From: Asterochloris sp. CNOR1 | Lineage: Eukaryota > Chlorophyta > Trebouxiophyceae > Trebouxiales > Trebouxiaceae | Length of the DNA: 64,000 bases | Reading direction: 5' to 3' | NCBI GenBank assembly: GCA_963969365.1 | Contig: OZ017758.1 | Coordinates: forward strand, 124,001-188,000 | In this document: positions 46,701-57,628 of the stretch, one piece after another | Numbering within the stretch: position 1 is the first letter of the stretch | Layout of the letters: each line of letters begins with the position of its first letter | Translations under genes and position numbers: made by a program | The notes under the pieces: model-generated | The model's input: only the letters and a program-made list of their open reading frames with translations | Told to the model about the DNA's origin: nothing | The model's database searches: none

Positions 46701-49700
46701 TCATGACCGACCTGATGCTGCCCTTGCAGCCTTGACCTCAATGGCCACTGTTCAGTGCTGATGATGATCTTGTCTTGATCTGGCAGTCAGCCTCCTGCCC
46801 ACATCTGTCTTTCAGGTGCTGCTGTCACGAGCAGCCAAGGACTACCCCAAGGACAATCCCCCTCCCCTGCGCTTCATCCGCAGCTGCAGCAGCAGCCTGG
46901 CGGCACCCACGCTGCACAAGCTGGAGGCAGCCTTCAAGGTCCCCGTGCTGGAGGTGAGCTGAGTTCACCGCCTGGCTGAGCATGCAATTTTGGTTGACTC
47001 CAATGCCTGGCTGGGCATGCTGTTTGGCTAACATCAGCGCGTGGCTGGGCGTGCTGTTTGGCTGAGTTCAGTGCCTGACTGGGCCTGGTGTTTGGCTGAG
47101 CAGGGTGGGGGGAGACTGGCAGTCATGTGCTCAGATTGCTGTCAAACGCTGATGCTGTGTGCCAGGCAGAGAGGTGTGCACTCTGCTTGCAGCTCCCGAC
47201 CTGCCAGCTGCCTTGCGGCCTTAGAGGGACGTCCAAGGTCTCCCTGCCTGTCTGCTGTTACAAAGTAATACTTTTCTTATTGCAAATCACGATGATTCCA
47301 ACTAACCTCAGCCCACCCTGCATGATGGGCTGCCATGTCCAGACAAGCCCCTGCAGCACAGGCCCTGGCTGCAAAATACAACTGTGAGTGCGCAGGGCCT
47401 GTGCACCTGCAGGCGTACGCTATGACAGAGGCGTCCCACCAGATGACCTCAAACCCGCTGCCCAAGCATGGCCCCCACAAGCCAGGCACCGTCGGGCGGG
47501 CGCAGGGCTCTGTGCAGGCAAGCAGCCGCTGACTTAAGGGCCTACAGCTGCATGCACGCGTCTCTTTTGGTGACCCTCTTGTGGTGCAAGATACATGCAT
47601 GACAGCCAGGCAAGGGATAGGCATCACCGTCGCTTTCCGGCTGCTAACAAAAATCAAACAGTGTCAACCTCATTGGTGCAGCCGTCGGCAGGGCACCTGC
47701 ATCCCCTGCAGCTACAGTCCGTCAGCCTAAAGCCAGGCCTTGAGGGTAATCTGATCCCTAAATCTTTAATGCAGCCTGCAGGGTGCCATGCTGCAGGGCT
47801 GGCTGTTGACCACAACAGCCATCCAGGGTTACCCTAATGTTGTTAGCAGCAATCTGTGACCTACACCCTCATCAGTGCAAGTCGCCATGCTGACGCTTGC
47901 TGCCTGCAAGCAGCAAGCAGTGAGCGCCACCTGTGCCCCTTCAGGTGGCCGTTTTGGACCAGCAGAACCACAAGCTGCCCACTGGCAAGATCGGCGAGGT
48001 CTGCATCAATGGCCCGAATGTGACCAAGGGGTACCTCAACCGTCCAGAGGCCAACCAGGAGGCTTTTGCAGGTGCATTTGCGCACCGCATCGCTGCGCCT
48101 CTGCTCCTTGTTGCTGCATGGCTGCAACATCAAGTGCTCAATGGATGCAACCGCCGTCTGAGTGTGCAAGGGTGCCACCACTCCCTAAAGGCGTGTGTCA
48201 GTGTGCGCAGAGGCCTTTTCAGGTGCCAACTAGTGCTGGGATTCCTCAACAGCCTGCCGACAGTCTGGCCTGAGCGATATGCTGATGAAGAGCAGGCAGC
48301 CCTGCATGACATACACCTGACCTTGCTGCACTTGCTGCAGGAATTTTGGGTGTAGCTCCTTGCACCCATGCCGTGCTGGTGTCACAGCTGTGTTGGGCTG
48401 CCTATGTGTCCCACATGCTGGTGCGCTGTGTGGAGCACTGCGCTCTGCTCCTGTCCACAGTTTGTCAGAGGGGCACCCTGCCTGCACTGCCATCAGCCCT
48501 GCAGATGTGGTTGACTGCACTGCATGTATCCTTCTGAGTTTGTTACCTGGGCCCTCAGGGGACCCTGAAATATAACAAGCTACACCCCTGCAGATAACTA
48601 AATTGCTGCACAGGCAGGGTTTCCAGGTGCACCGCTGGAGCTTCAAAGACCCTCAGACCCTCCCGTTGGTGACGCCGCAGGTGGCAGGTGCCTGTGCAGG
48701 GACCCGCCTGCTCTGAGCAGCATCTTGACTCCTCTACTGTCCCTTGCAGGCGGCTGGTTCCACACGGGGGACCAGGGCTTCCTGGATGAGGAGGGTTTCC
48801 TGACCCTGACAGGGAGGATAAAGGAGCTCATCAACCGGGGCGGGGAGAAGATCTCACCAATTGAGGTGAGGTGCATGTGAATGGGACCACACCTGTGAAG
48901 GAAGGCTCATGGGCAGCAGCTTGCAGCAAGGCAGCACCACAGAGCAAGTTACCCGAGGGCGGCCCCTTGACAGGAGGGCTTGAACGGCACTGCCCTGAGG
49001 CACATCCTGAATGATCGCAACTGCTGCGCTCACAACAGATGGTACTCTGCAGGTGCAGAGTGTTCTGTGCTGTGGCCTGCCTGTAGGTGCTCATTGTGCA
49101 GGGTTGAACTGTAGATCAAGCAAGCATTTCTTCACTTCAAGTGCCTGCAGGGGAACAACATGCTGTTGTCATGTACCAGTCCTGGTACAGGCAGTGTGGC
49201 GTGGTTTCATTCAGCAAGGCAGTCAGGTCTCACAAGGCAGCACGCCGAGCCTCTGACGCAGACAAGCTGCCACACTCCAGACCACATGTCCTACTCTGTA
49301 GACACCACAATGATTCACTGGAGGTTTTGTGTCTGTAATCATGCATGTGCAATGCCTGCAGGTGGGCAGCGTGCTGCTGTCCCGCCCACATGTGGCAGAG
49401 GCACCATGACACCCCGTGAACGACACATTTCATCTACTGGATGGACTGCCTGCAGCCAACATGTAAGCCCATGCCTGCAGGTGGACAGCGTGCTGCTGTC
49501 CCATCCTGACGTGGCAGAGGCAGTAGCCTTTGGCACCCCGGATGAGAAGTACGGCGAGATTGTGGCAGCTGCAGTGGTGCTCAGCAAGCCTACGCAGGAC
49601 ACGGCAGCCTTTGCGCAGGACCTGCGCAAGCACGCAGGCAGCAAGATGTCCAGTTTCAAGGTGGGGCCATTTCGGTGTAGCATCGCTTGCAGGGCTGGCC

Positions 49701-50586
49701 TGTCTGAAGCAGGGAGGCAGTGAATGAGCACTTCCAATCACTGGCAGGCTCTGCCCTGCCCACCTGCAGTCTGGTGGGCTTGTTTGGGAAGTCCCCGTGC
49801 TACAGTGAGTGGATGTATGCATTTTGCTGGAGGGCAGGTCTGCCTTGCAGCACAGTTGGAATAGCTTGCGCAGCATGCAAGATACTGCTGTGTGCAGAGG
49901 CGTGCTTGTTGCATGCACTAGTGCGCATGAACATGCTTGCACGGGTCGGTGTTGCCTGAAAGACAGCAGCAATGGGTGGTGCAGCATGCAAGAGATGGCT
50001 GCACGGGTCTTGCCTGTGCCCCAACAGGGTGCTGTACCAAGGGACAGCTGTGGCAGACTCTGCTTGTGTCATACATGCTTGACGCAAGGCAGGAGGCAGT
50101 GAGGATGCAGGCAGCATGGTGCTGCATGAAGGTGACATTCAAGGATGGAAAATCCGTCTGGCATGCCTGCAGCAGGGATCGAGCAGCGAGTGCAACTGGC
50201 AGCTGGGGCTGCCATCGCCCTCTCGCCCTACAAGGGTGCAAGAGCAACGGCAGTCACTGAGCTGTTGAATACAGTAGACCTTGTGGGTGCTGATGCGTTG
50301 CGCTGATGCCCCCACACTTGGTGCCTGCGCTGCTGCATGTGACACCTGTGCTGCCGCCTTGCCAAGCTGCAAAGGCATTGGTCTGCAGCAGCTTGTCGCT
50401 GCTTTGTCCATGCTTGTTTGGCTCCTGCAGGTGCCTGTCCGCATCTTCGTGACTCAACAGCTGCCCAAGACAGCAACAGGCAAGATCCAGCGCCGCATGA
50501 TGGTGGAGCACTTCATCAAGGGCCCCGGGCAGAAGGAGGAGGCAGGCGCTTCAGGCAAGCCCAGCCAGCCCAGGTCCAAGCTGTGA
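43730..50586 (+). CDS. AAE3: Oxalyl-CoA synthetase (acyl-activating enzyme 3 type), peroxisomal
   Basis: Activates oxalate with ATP and CoA to oxalyl-CoA, first step of CoA-dependent oxalate breakdown. Twelve exons close exactly (1611 nt, 536 residues): 43730-43918, 43991-44068, 44304-44439, 44979-45103, 45599-45725, 46208-46341, 46816-46953, 47413-47517, 47945-48071, 48750-48865, 49481-49660, 50431-50586. Start [11 protein letters not shown] in a good context (GCAGCCATGGC). ANL-superfamily motifs: P-loop [59 protein letters not shown] and the C-terminal [11 protein letters not shown] with the catalytic Lys. Its similarity is to plant AAE3/yeast Pcs60 rather than 4-coumarate ligase ([23 protein letters not shown]). 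It ends in SKL, a canonical PTS1. The intron after 47517 starts with GC (CAG|GCAAGC). A further GC donor inside the last exon at 50555 could bypass the stop and fuse it to the next gene. Confidence 0.95.
46958..47094 (+). repeat. 34-bp tandem repeat starting at a donor
   Basis: Four copies of a 34-35 bp unit (GCTGAGTTCAxxGCCTGGCT, GGGCxTGCTGTTTG) begin four nucleotides inside the intron after exon 46816-46953 at 46958, 46993, 47027 and 47061. It has expanded directly from the 5' splice site. Confidence 0.8.
49053..49520 (+). repeat. Serial copies of an oxalyl-CoA synthetase exon start with acceptor
   Basis: The real exon starts at 49481 (GCCTGCAG|GTGGACAGCGTGCTG). The same acceptor and first ~45 coding nt occur at 49362 (GCCTGCAG|GTGGGCAGCGTGCTG, running on to GTGGCAGAGGCA), and more diverged at 49151 (TGCCTGCAG|GGGAACAACATGC) and 49053 (CTCTGCAG|GTGCAGAGTGTTC). 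Splicing into the 49362 copy would hit TGA after 15 codons, so use of the decoy would be non-productive. Confidence 0.85.
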
Positions 50587-50934
50587 CATGACGACCCCTA
50601 ATAGGCAGCCAGAGACATGCCCCCTCGTGTTGTTTTTCCTGAGACTTCATCACTCCTGAGGCTCAGCATGCCACATGTGCGTCTGCCAATCTGCAGTCTG
50701 CAAGCTTCTGCTGCTCTTGAAGCGCCATTGTTGACCATGAGAGACATTGAACCACCCCTTTATCACTGTTTACTGAAGAGTTTGCAGGATGTAACACATA
50801 CTGTTTCTTGCTTTCACACAGAGAGCTTCCAATTGTGTAGCTTGCTGAGGGCCTATCACATCTTTGCCTCGCTATGCAATTTGCTGTGCACTGTCTGGGG
50901 GCCTGCCTCACACTGCGCTTGTGCTGTGCTTCAG
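50555..50934 (+). other. Candidate GC-AG intron joining the two oxalate genes in frame
   Basis: Donor TCAG|GCAAGC inside the last oxalyl-CoA synthetase exon (124 nt, i.e. one base past a codon) and acceptor TGTGCTTCAG|GCAGCAGC before the first decarboxylase exon (which needs one preceding base). Joining them gives ...[18 protein letters not shown]..., removing the stop and SKL. A TGTAA sequence at 50790-50794 inside the interval could be the algal poly(A) signal of an unspliced, short form. GC donors with GCAAGC are used elsewhere in the window. Confidence 0.5.
50790..50794 (+). promoter_or_regulatory. Possible TGTAA polyadenylation signal
   Basis: TGTAA is the common green-algal poly(A) signal. 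This copy lies about 200 nt after the oxalyl-CoA synthetase stop and before the decarboxylase exon, where a separate 3' end would be expected. A pentamer is weak evidence alone. Confidence 0.3.
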
Positions 50935-53900
50935 GCAGCAGCAGCAGCTCTGGCAAGCCCCACAGCAAGCAGGAAGAGTCAAAGCAGGCCAGCGATGCTG
51001 GCAGCAGCAGCAACAAGCCGGCAGCGCTGCCTGCCAATGGGTACACCCTGGTCTCACAGGCGCTGTACAGGATGGGTATCAGGAACATGTACGGCGTGGT
51101 GGGGATCCCAGTCACAGAGCTGGCCTCTGCAGCGCAGGTGGGTGGATCTGCTAAAAGCTGAGCTGCACTATTGTGGGGCAGCGCTCGGCGTCCCTTCAAA
51201 GCAGCGACTGGACCAAGTGCATGCCTGGAGGCCTCAGTTGCGTCTGAAGGGTCCCCAGCTGTCAGCTGGTCCCACACAAAGGCCTGCTCGCAACAGAGCC
51301 ACAGCTCTCTTCCGACTGCTGGCAGAGAGTGTATCCCTTTGACCTGCAGCTTGGCTGCTCTGCCTTGCGCTTTGACGGGGAGTGCACAGCTCAGCTGCGC
51401 CCGCACAACCTCTGGAATTTAGGGCTGCAACCGTGTGCACTTTAATATTGAACTTGTGCATCCGCAGGGTAGCAGCCACAGGAATGTGCTTCATTGGCTC
51501 CAACAGCGTGCTTGCAGCTGCGCCTGCCCAACGTCTGAAACCGTGACCTGCAACATGTGCATCCAAGTACCTGACCTTGTGCACAATGTGGCTGCAAGCG
51601 GCAGGCAACCACCTCATGAGCTTCAGAAGTGAGCAGGCTGATGCGCCGTCAGCCTGTGGAGCCTAGAGCTGCAGGTTTGTGCTTCCCAATAAGTGAATCT
51701 GCCCTTTCACATGGCTGCAGGCGGCAGGCATCCGCTTCATCGGCTTCAGGAATGAGCAGGCTGCTGGGTACGCGGCAGCAGCCTGCGGCTTCCTGACAGG
51801 CGTCCCCGGCGTGCTGCTGACCGTGTCGGGGCCAGGGGCGGTGCACGGCATTGCCGGGCTGTCCCACGCCTCTGTCAACCGGTGGCCCATGATCATGGTC
51901 TCAGGCTCGGCTGAGCAGGTGTGCCAGGCTGAACCAGCAGCTGCCATTGCAAGGAATCAAATAAGCGAGCTTTTTTGAACCTGACAGTATGCCGAGCTCG
52001 GTTGAGGCAGCATTTCGTTGGACTTTATTGAGCTGCCTGCAGGGGGCAGCGGGATGCCTGACAAGTATGTGCAATGACCCTAAGTTCAGTCGTGCACCAG
52101 GTCTCACCCCTGAGATTCATTGCTGACCGAGCCGGTGCTGCGCAGTGCCGGCTATAGCAGTGTCTACCTGGATAGCCATGTCTCATGCTGTCAGTACATG
52201 GCTGCACCGAGAATGCCAAGCGGACAAAGCTGGTGCTGCGCAGTTTCAACCACAGCAGTGTCCTCCTGGACGCGCTGAGCACCTGCTTCCACTGCTCTGA
52301 TGCATGCGTCCATTGCTGGGAGGACAGTGCTGCCGCTGCGCAGCGCCAATCACTGCTATATTGACCTAGATGACCCTGCCTGGCTGTAGGGTGAGATAGG
52401 CAAGGGGGCCTTCCAGGAGCTGGACCAGGTGGCAGCTGTGCAGCAGTTCTGCAAGTACGCTGGCCGCGCCAACAGCCCGGGGGAGATTGCTGCTGTGGTC
52501 ACAGCAGCTGTCAAGGTGCACCCAGCCAATGATCTGCTTTTACGTCTGATCCCTCGATCAGTTGGTGCTGGCAAGATGAGCTGTGATGCCAGCCCATGCT
52601 TCAGTGCTGAGCTGTTCGGTTGCTGCAGCGCCTGACCAGCAATCACAGTACCTGTGGATGCCTGCCAGAAGCCGCCAAAGCTGCTGTTTGATCAGCCACA
52701 AACAGAGGCTTGTGGCTGGCTTTGACACAGTGCAGACACCCAGCCCACACTGGCTACAGCACTTTGGGGTTGGTCCTCCAACAGAGCTCCCAAGCGCTGC
52801 AGGCCGCCACCTCAATTGTGTGACATCTATGCAAGTACAGCCTGCCCTCTGACAAACAAGCTGTGCTAGAGGCTGCCACGCCAGGATGCCCAGGCACAGC
52901 CTCTGGGTGATGTTGTCCTCCAACTGAGTCCTCTGAGCTGCAGATTGCGGTCTCAAGCTGCCCATGCGCAGCCTGTATGCAATTGCCTCTGACAAAACAT
53001 GCCGTGCGTGCCATCCCGACACAACTTAAATTCGACACTGGCAAAGATTGCGGTGCTGCAGGGCCATCACTTCAGGCTGCCCATGCACCACCTGCCTGAG
53101 ATGCTCTCAACAGATAGTGCTGTGCTGCAGCTCGCTCACCTGAGTCACCCTGCCGCAGTTCAGCTGCCACTGTTGCAGAAAGTGCTGCGCTCAGGACCAC
53201 CACCTCAGGCTGCCCCCCGATGTTGTCATCCGAAAGAGGTCCGTGTGCGCCAGGACGACCACCTCTTGACTGCCTGTGATGCTGTCCTCAACAGGGTTGC
53301 CTGTGTTGCAGGCCGCCACCTCTGGCTGCCCGGGCGCAGCCTATGTGGACCTGCCCTCCAATGTGCTCATGGCGCCAGCTGAGGGCGCCGAGGGCCATGC
53401 CTCCCTGCTTCACGTGCCAGAGCCAGGGGAGGAGCCGGCAGGGGGCCTCTCTGGCAGGCCGCAGGCAGACGGCACTGATGTGGCCAGGGCCATGCAGCTG
53501 CTCAGCAAGGCCAAGCGGTGAGAGCTGTTCACAGGCTGTGGCTGCGCCTCACACCTGCATTGTAATTTACAACTTTTTACAAGGACCCTCAAGCATGTTG
53601 TCGACGAAGCTGGTCGTCCATCGTAGCACACAGCCTGACACTTGATGAATGCCACTTGAATGAGATGTGTCAGCATCAACCTTTGGAGATGCTACACTTT
53701 CTTACTAAACAACACCTTGGACGCTTCTGTCTGTTCCCCGCTTTCCCTGACACCAGGGCAGAATAATGCGTTTGCTTCAACGACGCTGTGCAGGCGCCTG
53801 TTTGAGGCTGGGGGCAGTCTCACTAATGCTGAGCGCTGCCCCCAGTACTTATAGCCTGTACTGTCTCATGGGGCTAGGCACTTGGGCTGCCCCAGTGCCG

Positions 53901-56900
53901 ACTTCCACTCGCCTGGTGTGAAACACACGGCAGCACCTCCCCTCATCCAACTCAGGCCCTCTTGCAACCTTGTCGCTGCACCAGCCCTGCTGCAGCACTC
54001 CCCAACAGGAGCCAGAACACAGCCACACCCCATGTCAGCTCTGTCAGCCCCAAGAGCGCAATCGACTGCCACCTGATCGCGCTACCTTTGCGCCTGCAGG
54101 CCCCTGATTGTCATTGGCAAGGGGGCAGCCCAGTCTCAGGCAGACGCTCAGCTCCGTAAGTTGGTGGAGGCCACAGGCATCCCCTTCCTGGCCACTGCCA
54201 TGGGGAGAGGGGTGGTACCAGACAACCACCCCCAGAATGTAAACGCGGCGCGATCCCTGGCCCTGGCCAAGGCAGACGTGGCCCTCATTGTCGGCGCCAG
54301 GTAGGCTGCTGCATCTGCGAGGGTGCTTTCTGCAATGCTGCCTCTTGAAGTGCCCATCTGAACACAGAGTCACCGGCGCCTGCCATTCTGCCCTCACTGG
54401 TCAAGCAGCCAGTGCTCATTTGTCAAGGCATCATACAGGCGGTGTTCGCAGCTTTGCTGTTTGAATGTATGTTCATGGCTGCTGCGGTGTCAGGCACTCC
54501 TCAAACTTGATCGAGGTTTCAAGTTTGTTTCCCTCATGTGGCAAACGGCTGTGGCGTGCTCTGTGCTTCATGGAGGCTGAGCTAGGCCGCTGAGACCTTA
54601 GCCACCATGCACAGGTGGCTGTGCCCCCTTACATGCAGAGAACCCATGTCAAGCTCAATTTCTTGCACCTTACAACTGCATTGCCTGCAGGCTCAATTGG
54701 CAGCTGCACTTTGGCGAGACCCCCAAATGGAGCAGCGAGGTCAAGTTCCTGCTGGCAGACATCTCCCCTGTGGCCAGAGATAGCGACAGGTCTGAGGTGG
54801 TGCTCACTGGAGATGCAGCTGCAGTGGCACAGCAGCTGACGGCTGAGGCAGCCCATGTGGACCATGGGCAGTATGAGGGCTGGGTCAGGCAGCTGAGGCA
54901 GAAGGTGCGTGACCTGGTTCAGCTGTAGGGATGGCTACCCCTGCTGGCTGGTCCCTGGTTGCGAGGGCTGGGTTAGAGCAGCTGCTGAGGCAGGAGGTGG
55001 GCACCCCTGCAATGCAGGCTGCTGGCATGGTTGCCTGGCATATGTCTGCTGACAGCTTTGGCCAAATTCAAGCCAAATTGCAGGCTAGCATGGGCAAGGT
55101 GCCAAATGCCCTGGACAACCAGACAGTGGTGCGAGCACCGAGGGACTGCCTTGCTGTCATCTGACAGGAGCCTGCTCTGCTCACTCCTTGCTCCTCTGGC
55201 TGTGTTGCAGGTGGCCACCTCCAAGCAGAAGCTGCAGGCCAGCATGGTCAAGGACGCGTACCCCCTGGACTACCAGACGGTGATGCGGGTGCTAAGGGAC
55301 GCCCTGGCGGTTGTCAAACCGGAGCCTGTTGTGGTGTCAGAGGGAGCCAACACCATGGACAACGCCAGGTGAGCTCCGCCGTGTATCTTGTGCAGGCTAA
55401 CCCTAGCCCCTCACCCCTAGGCTGGACATTGTTGCCATGCTGCATGTGAGCAGCTGTGGGGCGGGTCCCTGGAATTTCACAGCCCCATGGAATTTGCTGC
55501 CGCCAGGTGTGACTGGACCCCTGTGATAACGCAGCTGCTTGGCAGGACACAAGATGACGGTTGCAGCTTGCTGTGCTTCTGCCGTGCTGTGCTCCAGGCT
55601 GCTGAGCCTCACCTCCTCACTCAGGCGTAGGCCATCAAGCTGCAGTGTCACCAATTGTTTTGCTGCTGCAGGACCCTATTGACCACATTGGGTGGCCGAG
55701 GGCTTGCTTTGCCATTGCCAGAGACTCCTGCCAGATCCCAAGAGTGATTTACGGGAGGTTGTTGTGTCTCCTCTGTTGCCTCAGCCGCCGGCAGACCATT
55801 CTGGGCTCTGGGGCATAGGGCAAATGCCGGAAGCAATCACCAGGAGTGTCACCTGCAGGAAGCTTCAGTGAATGGAATGACAGTAACATATTACGCGTGG
55901 CCTGCAGGGTGATGCTAGAGCCGGTGACCGAGGGGCGCCTGCGCCTGGACGCTGGCACCTGGGGAACCATGGGGGTGGGCCTAGGGTACGCCATCGCAGC
56001 CGCCACAGCCACAGACCGACTGGTGGTGGCTGTGGAGGGGGACAGCGCCTTTGGCTTCTCAGGGATGGAGTGCGAGACTATTGCCAGGTGAGGCTGGACA
56101 CTGAACAGTGAACAAGAACAAGGACTTGGATGCAGCAGGCCTTGCAGGGTGCAGCCATACTAGCCTGACAGGTGGTAGCATGGCAAGCTGAGTGACTGTA
56201 AATTGTTGACTGCGGTGTGCCAGCACCTCTCACAGGCAGATTCTAGGTCTGCATAGCTGGGGCTCCAGCTTTGCTGCATTCCTCTGTGCGGTGAACAGCT
56301 TAGGGCTCGGTGGTGCTTGACTGCACGAGGAAGGCGGCAGCATGAGGGGGCTGGCTGCCTCCTGAGACCATGCAGACTGCTGTGGGCTGCAGCAGATGTG
56401 GGCCTGTTCCTGGCCGCCTGCCTGGGTTTCAAGCAGCAGTTTGGGAGCTGCAAGAGAGCCAAGCACAGGTGGTAGCTGCCAAGCAGCAGTTCAAGCACTG
56501 TCAGAGGGAGGAGCGCAGGGTGTTGCTGTCAGGACACTCCACTCAAAAGACCTCTGTGGCTCCGTATGCTGCTGTCATCTTCCATGCTAGGCAGTGCCCT
56601 TGCTGCACAGGGTTTGACAGTCTTCAGTGGCCCTACAGAGGCTCTCGCAATGCAACAGCACCTGTCTTGGGCAAGCCACACGGCGCAGCCAAAGCCCTTC
56701 CAATACTCCTTGCAGGTACCGCCTCCCAATTGTAGTCGTTGTGATCAACAACAACGGCATCTATGGTGGCGACCGGCGCCCTCAGCTGCTACAGGAGGCT
56801 GCCCAGAAGGGGGCAGAGCAGGGAGGGTTCAAGCAGGACCCTATTCCCACAGAATTTGTGCGGGACGCCAAGTGAGCCTGCTTGGGCTGCCACGGCCTGC

Positions 56901-57628
56901 TTGCATCAGGACCATGGCAACATCTCAGCACCATGGTGTCCAGTACTGGTGCTGCAGCTTCGCACCAATCTGCTCAGCCAATCTTGCCATGCCACCACTG
57001 CCTTGCGCTGACAGGCTTGTGTTAGGCAACATCTCAGCACCGTATCACCTACTTTGCGACGTTTCTCCAAGCACAATCTGACCTTGCACCCTCTTAGCAC
57101 CCTTGCAGCACCTGCACAGCACCTTGGCTTACTGGCACAGCACAGTCTCAGCACCTTCTCCTGCAAAAATGTTCCTGCCTGGTGCTGGTGGCTGCTGCTG
57201 CGTTTGTGATAATGTCGCCAGCAATAGCAAGTCCCAGCCGAATTCTGCAAAAGCTCTGCACTAGGCACCGGCCCTGCCCTGACAGTCTACCTGAGAACCA
57301 GTCTGGCATGTAGCAGTAAGCCAGGCAGCTGGACTCAACCAGCTGGGCAGTCACAGGGTGCCCTGTTGCCAGCCCCAGGGCTGCACTGCTCTGCTAGCTT
57401 GAGGGCCCGTCTCAAACCTCACGGCTCCCTTTGTGCAGGTATGAAATGATCATGGAGGCTTTTGGCGGCAACGCCTATGGAGTGGTAAACGCTGGGCAGC
57501 TGGCTTCAGCCTGCAGGGCAGCCTTCCACGGCAGGCAGCCGACCCTGATCAACGTCAACATCGACCCCTTTGCAGGGGTGGAGAGCGGCAATGTGCACGC
57601 ATTCAATGCGCCCAAGTCCAAAATGTAG
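50874..57628 (+). CDS. OXC: Oxalyl-CoA decarboxylase (ThDP-dependent, HACL/OXC family), peroxisomal
   Basis: Converts oxalyl-CoA to formyl-CoA and CO2 with thiamine diphosphate. Exons: 50935-51137 (or from ATG 50874), 51721-51918, 52390-52515, 53312-53517, 54100-54300, 54691-54904, 55211-55368, 55908-56087, 56716-56871, 57439-57628; all junctions close. Domains: PYR domain with the cofactor-activating Glu in [13 protein letters not shown] and [11 protein letters not shown]; central domain [16 protein letters not shown] domain with [19 protein letters not shown] and INNNGIYGG (the GDx...NN ThDP/Mg motif). Closest to plant OXC ([57 protein letters not shown]). It ends SKM, a plant-type PTS1 variant. 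The N-terminus before ANGYTLV is a ~40-residue Ser/Gly/Lys-rich linker. The only upstream ATG (50874, [12 protein letters not shown]) gives an odd hydrophobic start in poor context, so a standalone start is doubtful. Confidence 0.94.
51468..51765 (+). repeat. Copies of decarboxylase exon 2 start
   Basis: The true exon begins at 51721 (GGCTGCAG|GCGGCAGGCATCCGC, then TTCATCGGCTTCAGGAATGA). Decayed copies lie at about 51598 (GGCTGCAAGCGGCAGGCAAC, then TCATGAGCTTCAGAAGTGAG) and 51468 (GGTAGCAGCCACAGGAATGT, then GCTTCATTGGCTCCAACAG). Spacing is 123-130 nt. Confidence 0.85.
52803..53340 (+). repeat. Array of copies of decarboxylase exon 4 start
   Basis: The real exon starts at 53312 (TTGCAG|GCCGCCACCTCTGGC, then TGCCCGGGCGCAGCC). 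Diverged copies of this edge start near 52803 (CTGCAG|GCCGCCACCTC), 52872, 52944, 53062 (CTGCAG|GGCCATCACTTCAGG), 53195 (CTCAG|GACCACCACCTCAGG) and about 53252. The intron before exon 4 is made largely of them. Confidence 0.8.
54963..55161 (+). repeat. Copies of both exon edges inside one decarboxylase intron
   Basis: 54963-54996 repeats the end of exon 54691-54904 (GAGGGCTGGGT...GAGGCAG|GTG) 88 nt downstream of the original. 55069-55160 repeats the first ~90 nt of exon 55211-55368 (peptide [19 protein letters not shown] against [19 protein letters not shown]) 153 nt upstream of it. The copy ends in a stop and is decayed. Confidence 0.88.

Noticed and set aside
46621-46815. tRNA or other small RNA gene in the oxalyl-CoA synthetase introns and in the gaps
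   Set aside because: I looked for cloverleaf-like arms and T-loop GGTTCRANNCC motifs here and in the intergenic gaps and saw none that hold together.
50663-51406. 247-codon - strand frame across the junction of the two oxalate genes
   Set aside because: Antisense to the decarboxylase linker and first domain exon; no family features, and it covers known intron/exon structure of the + strand.
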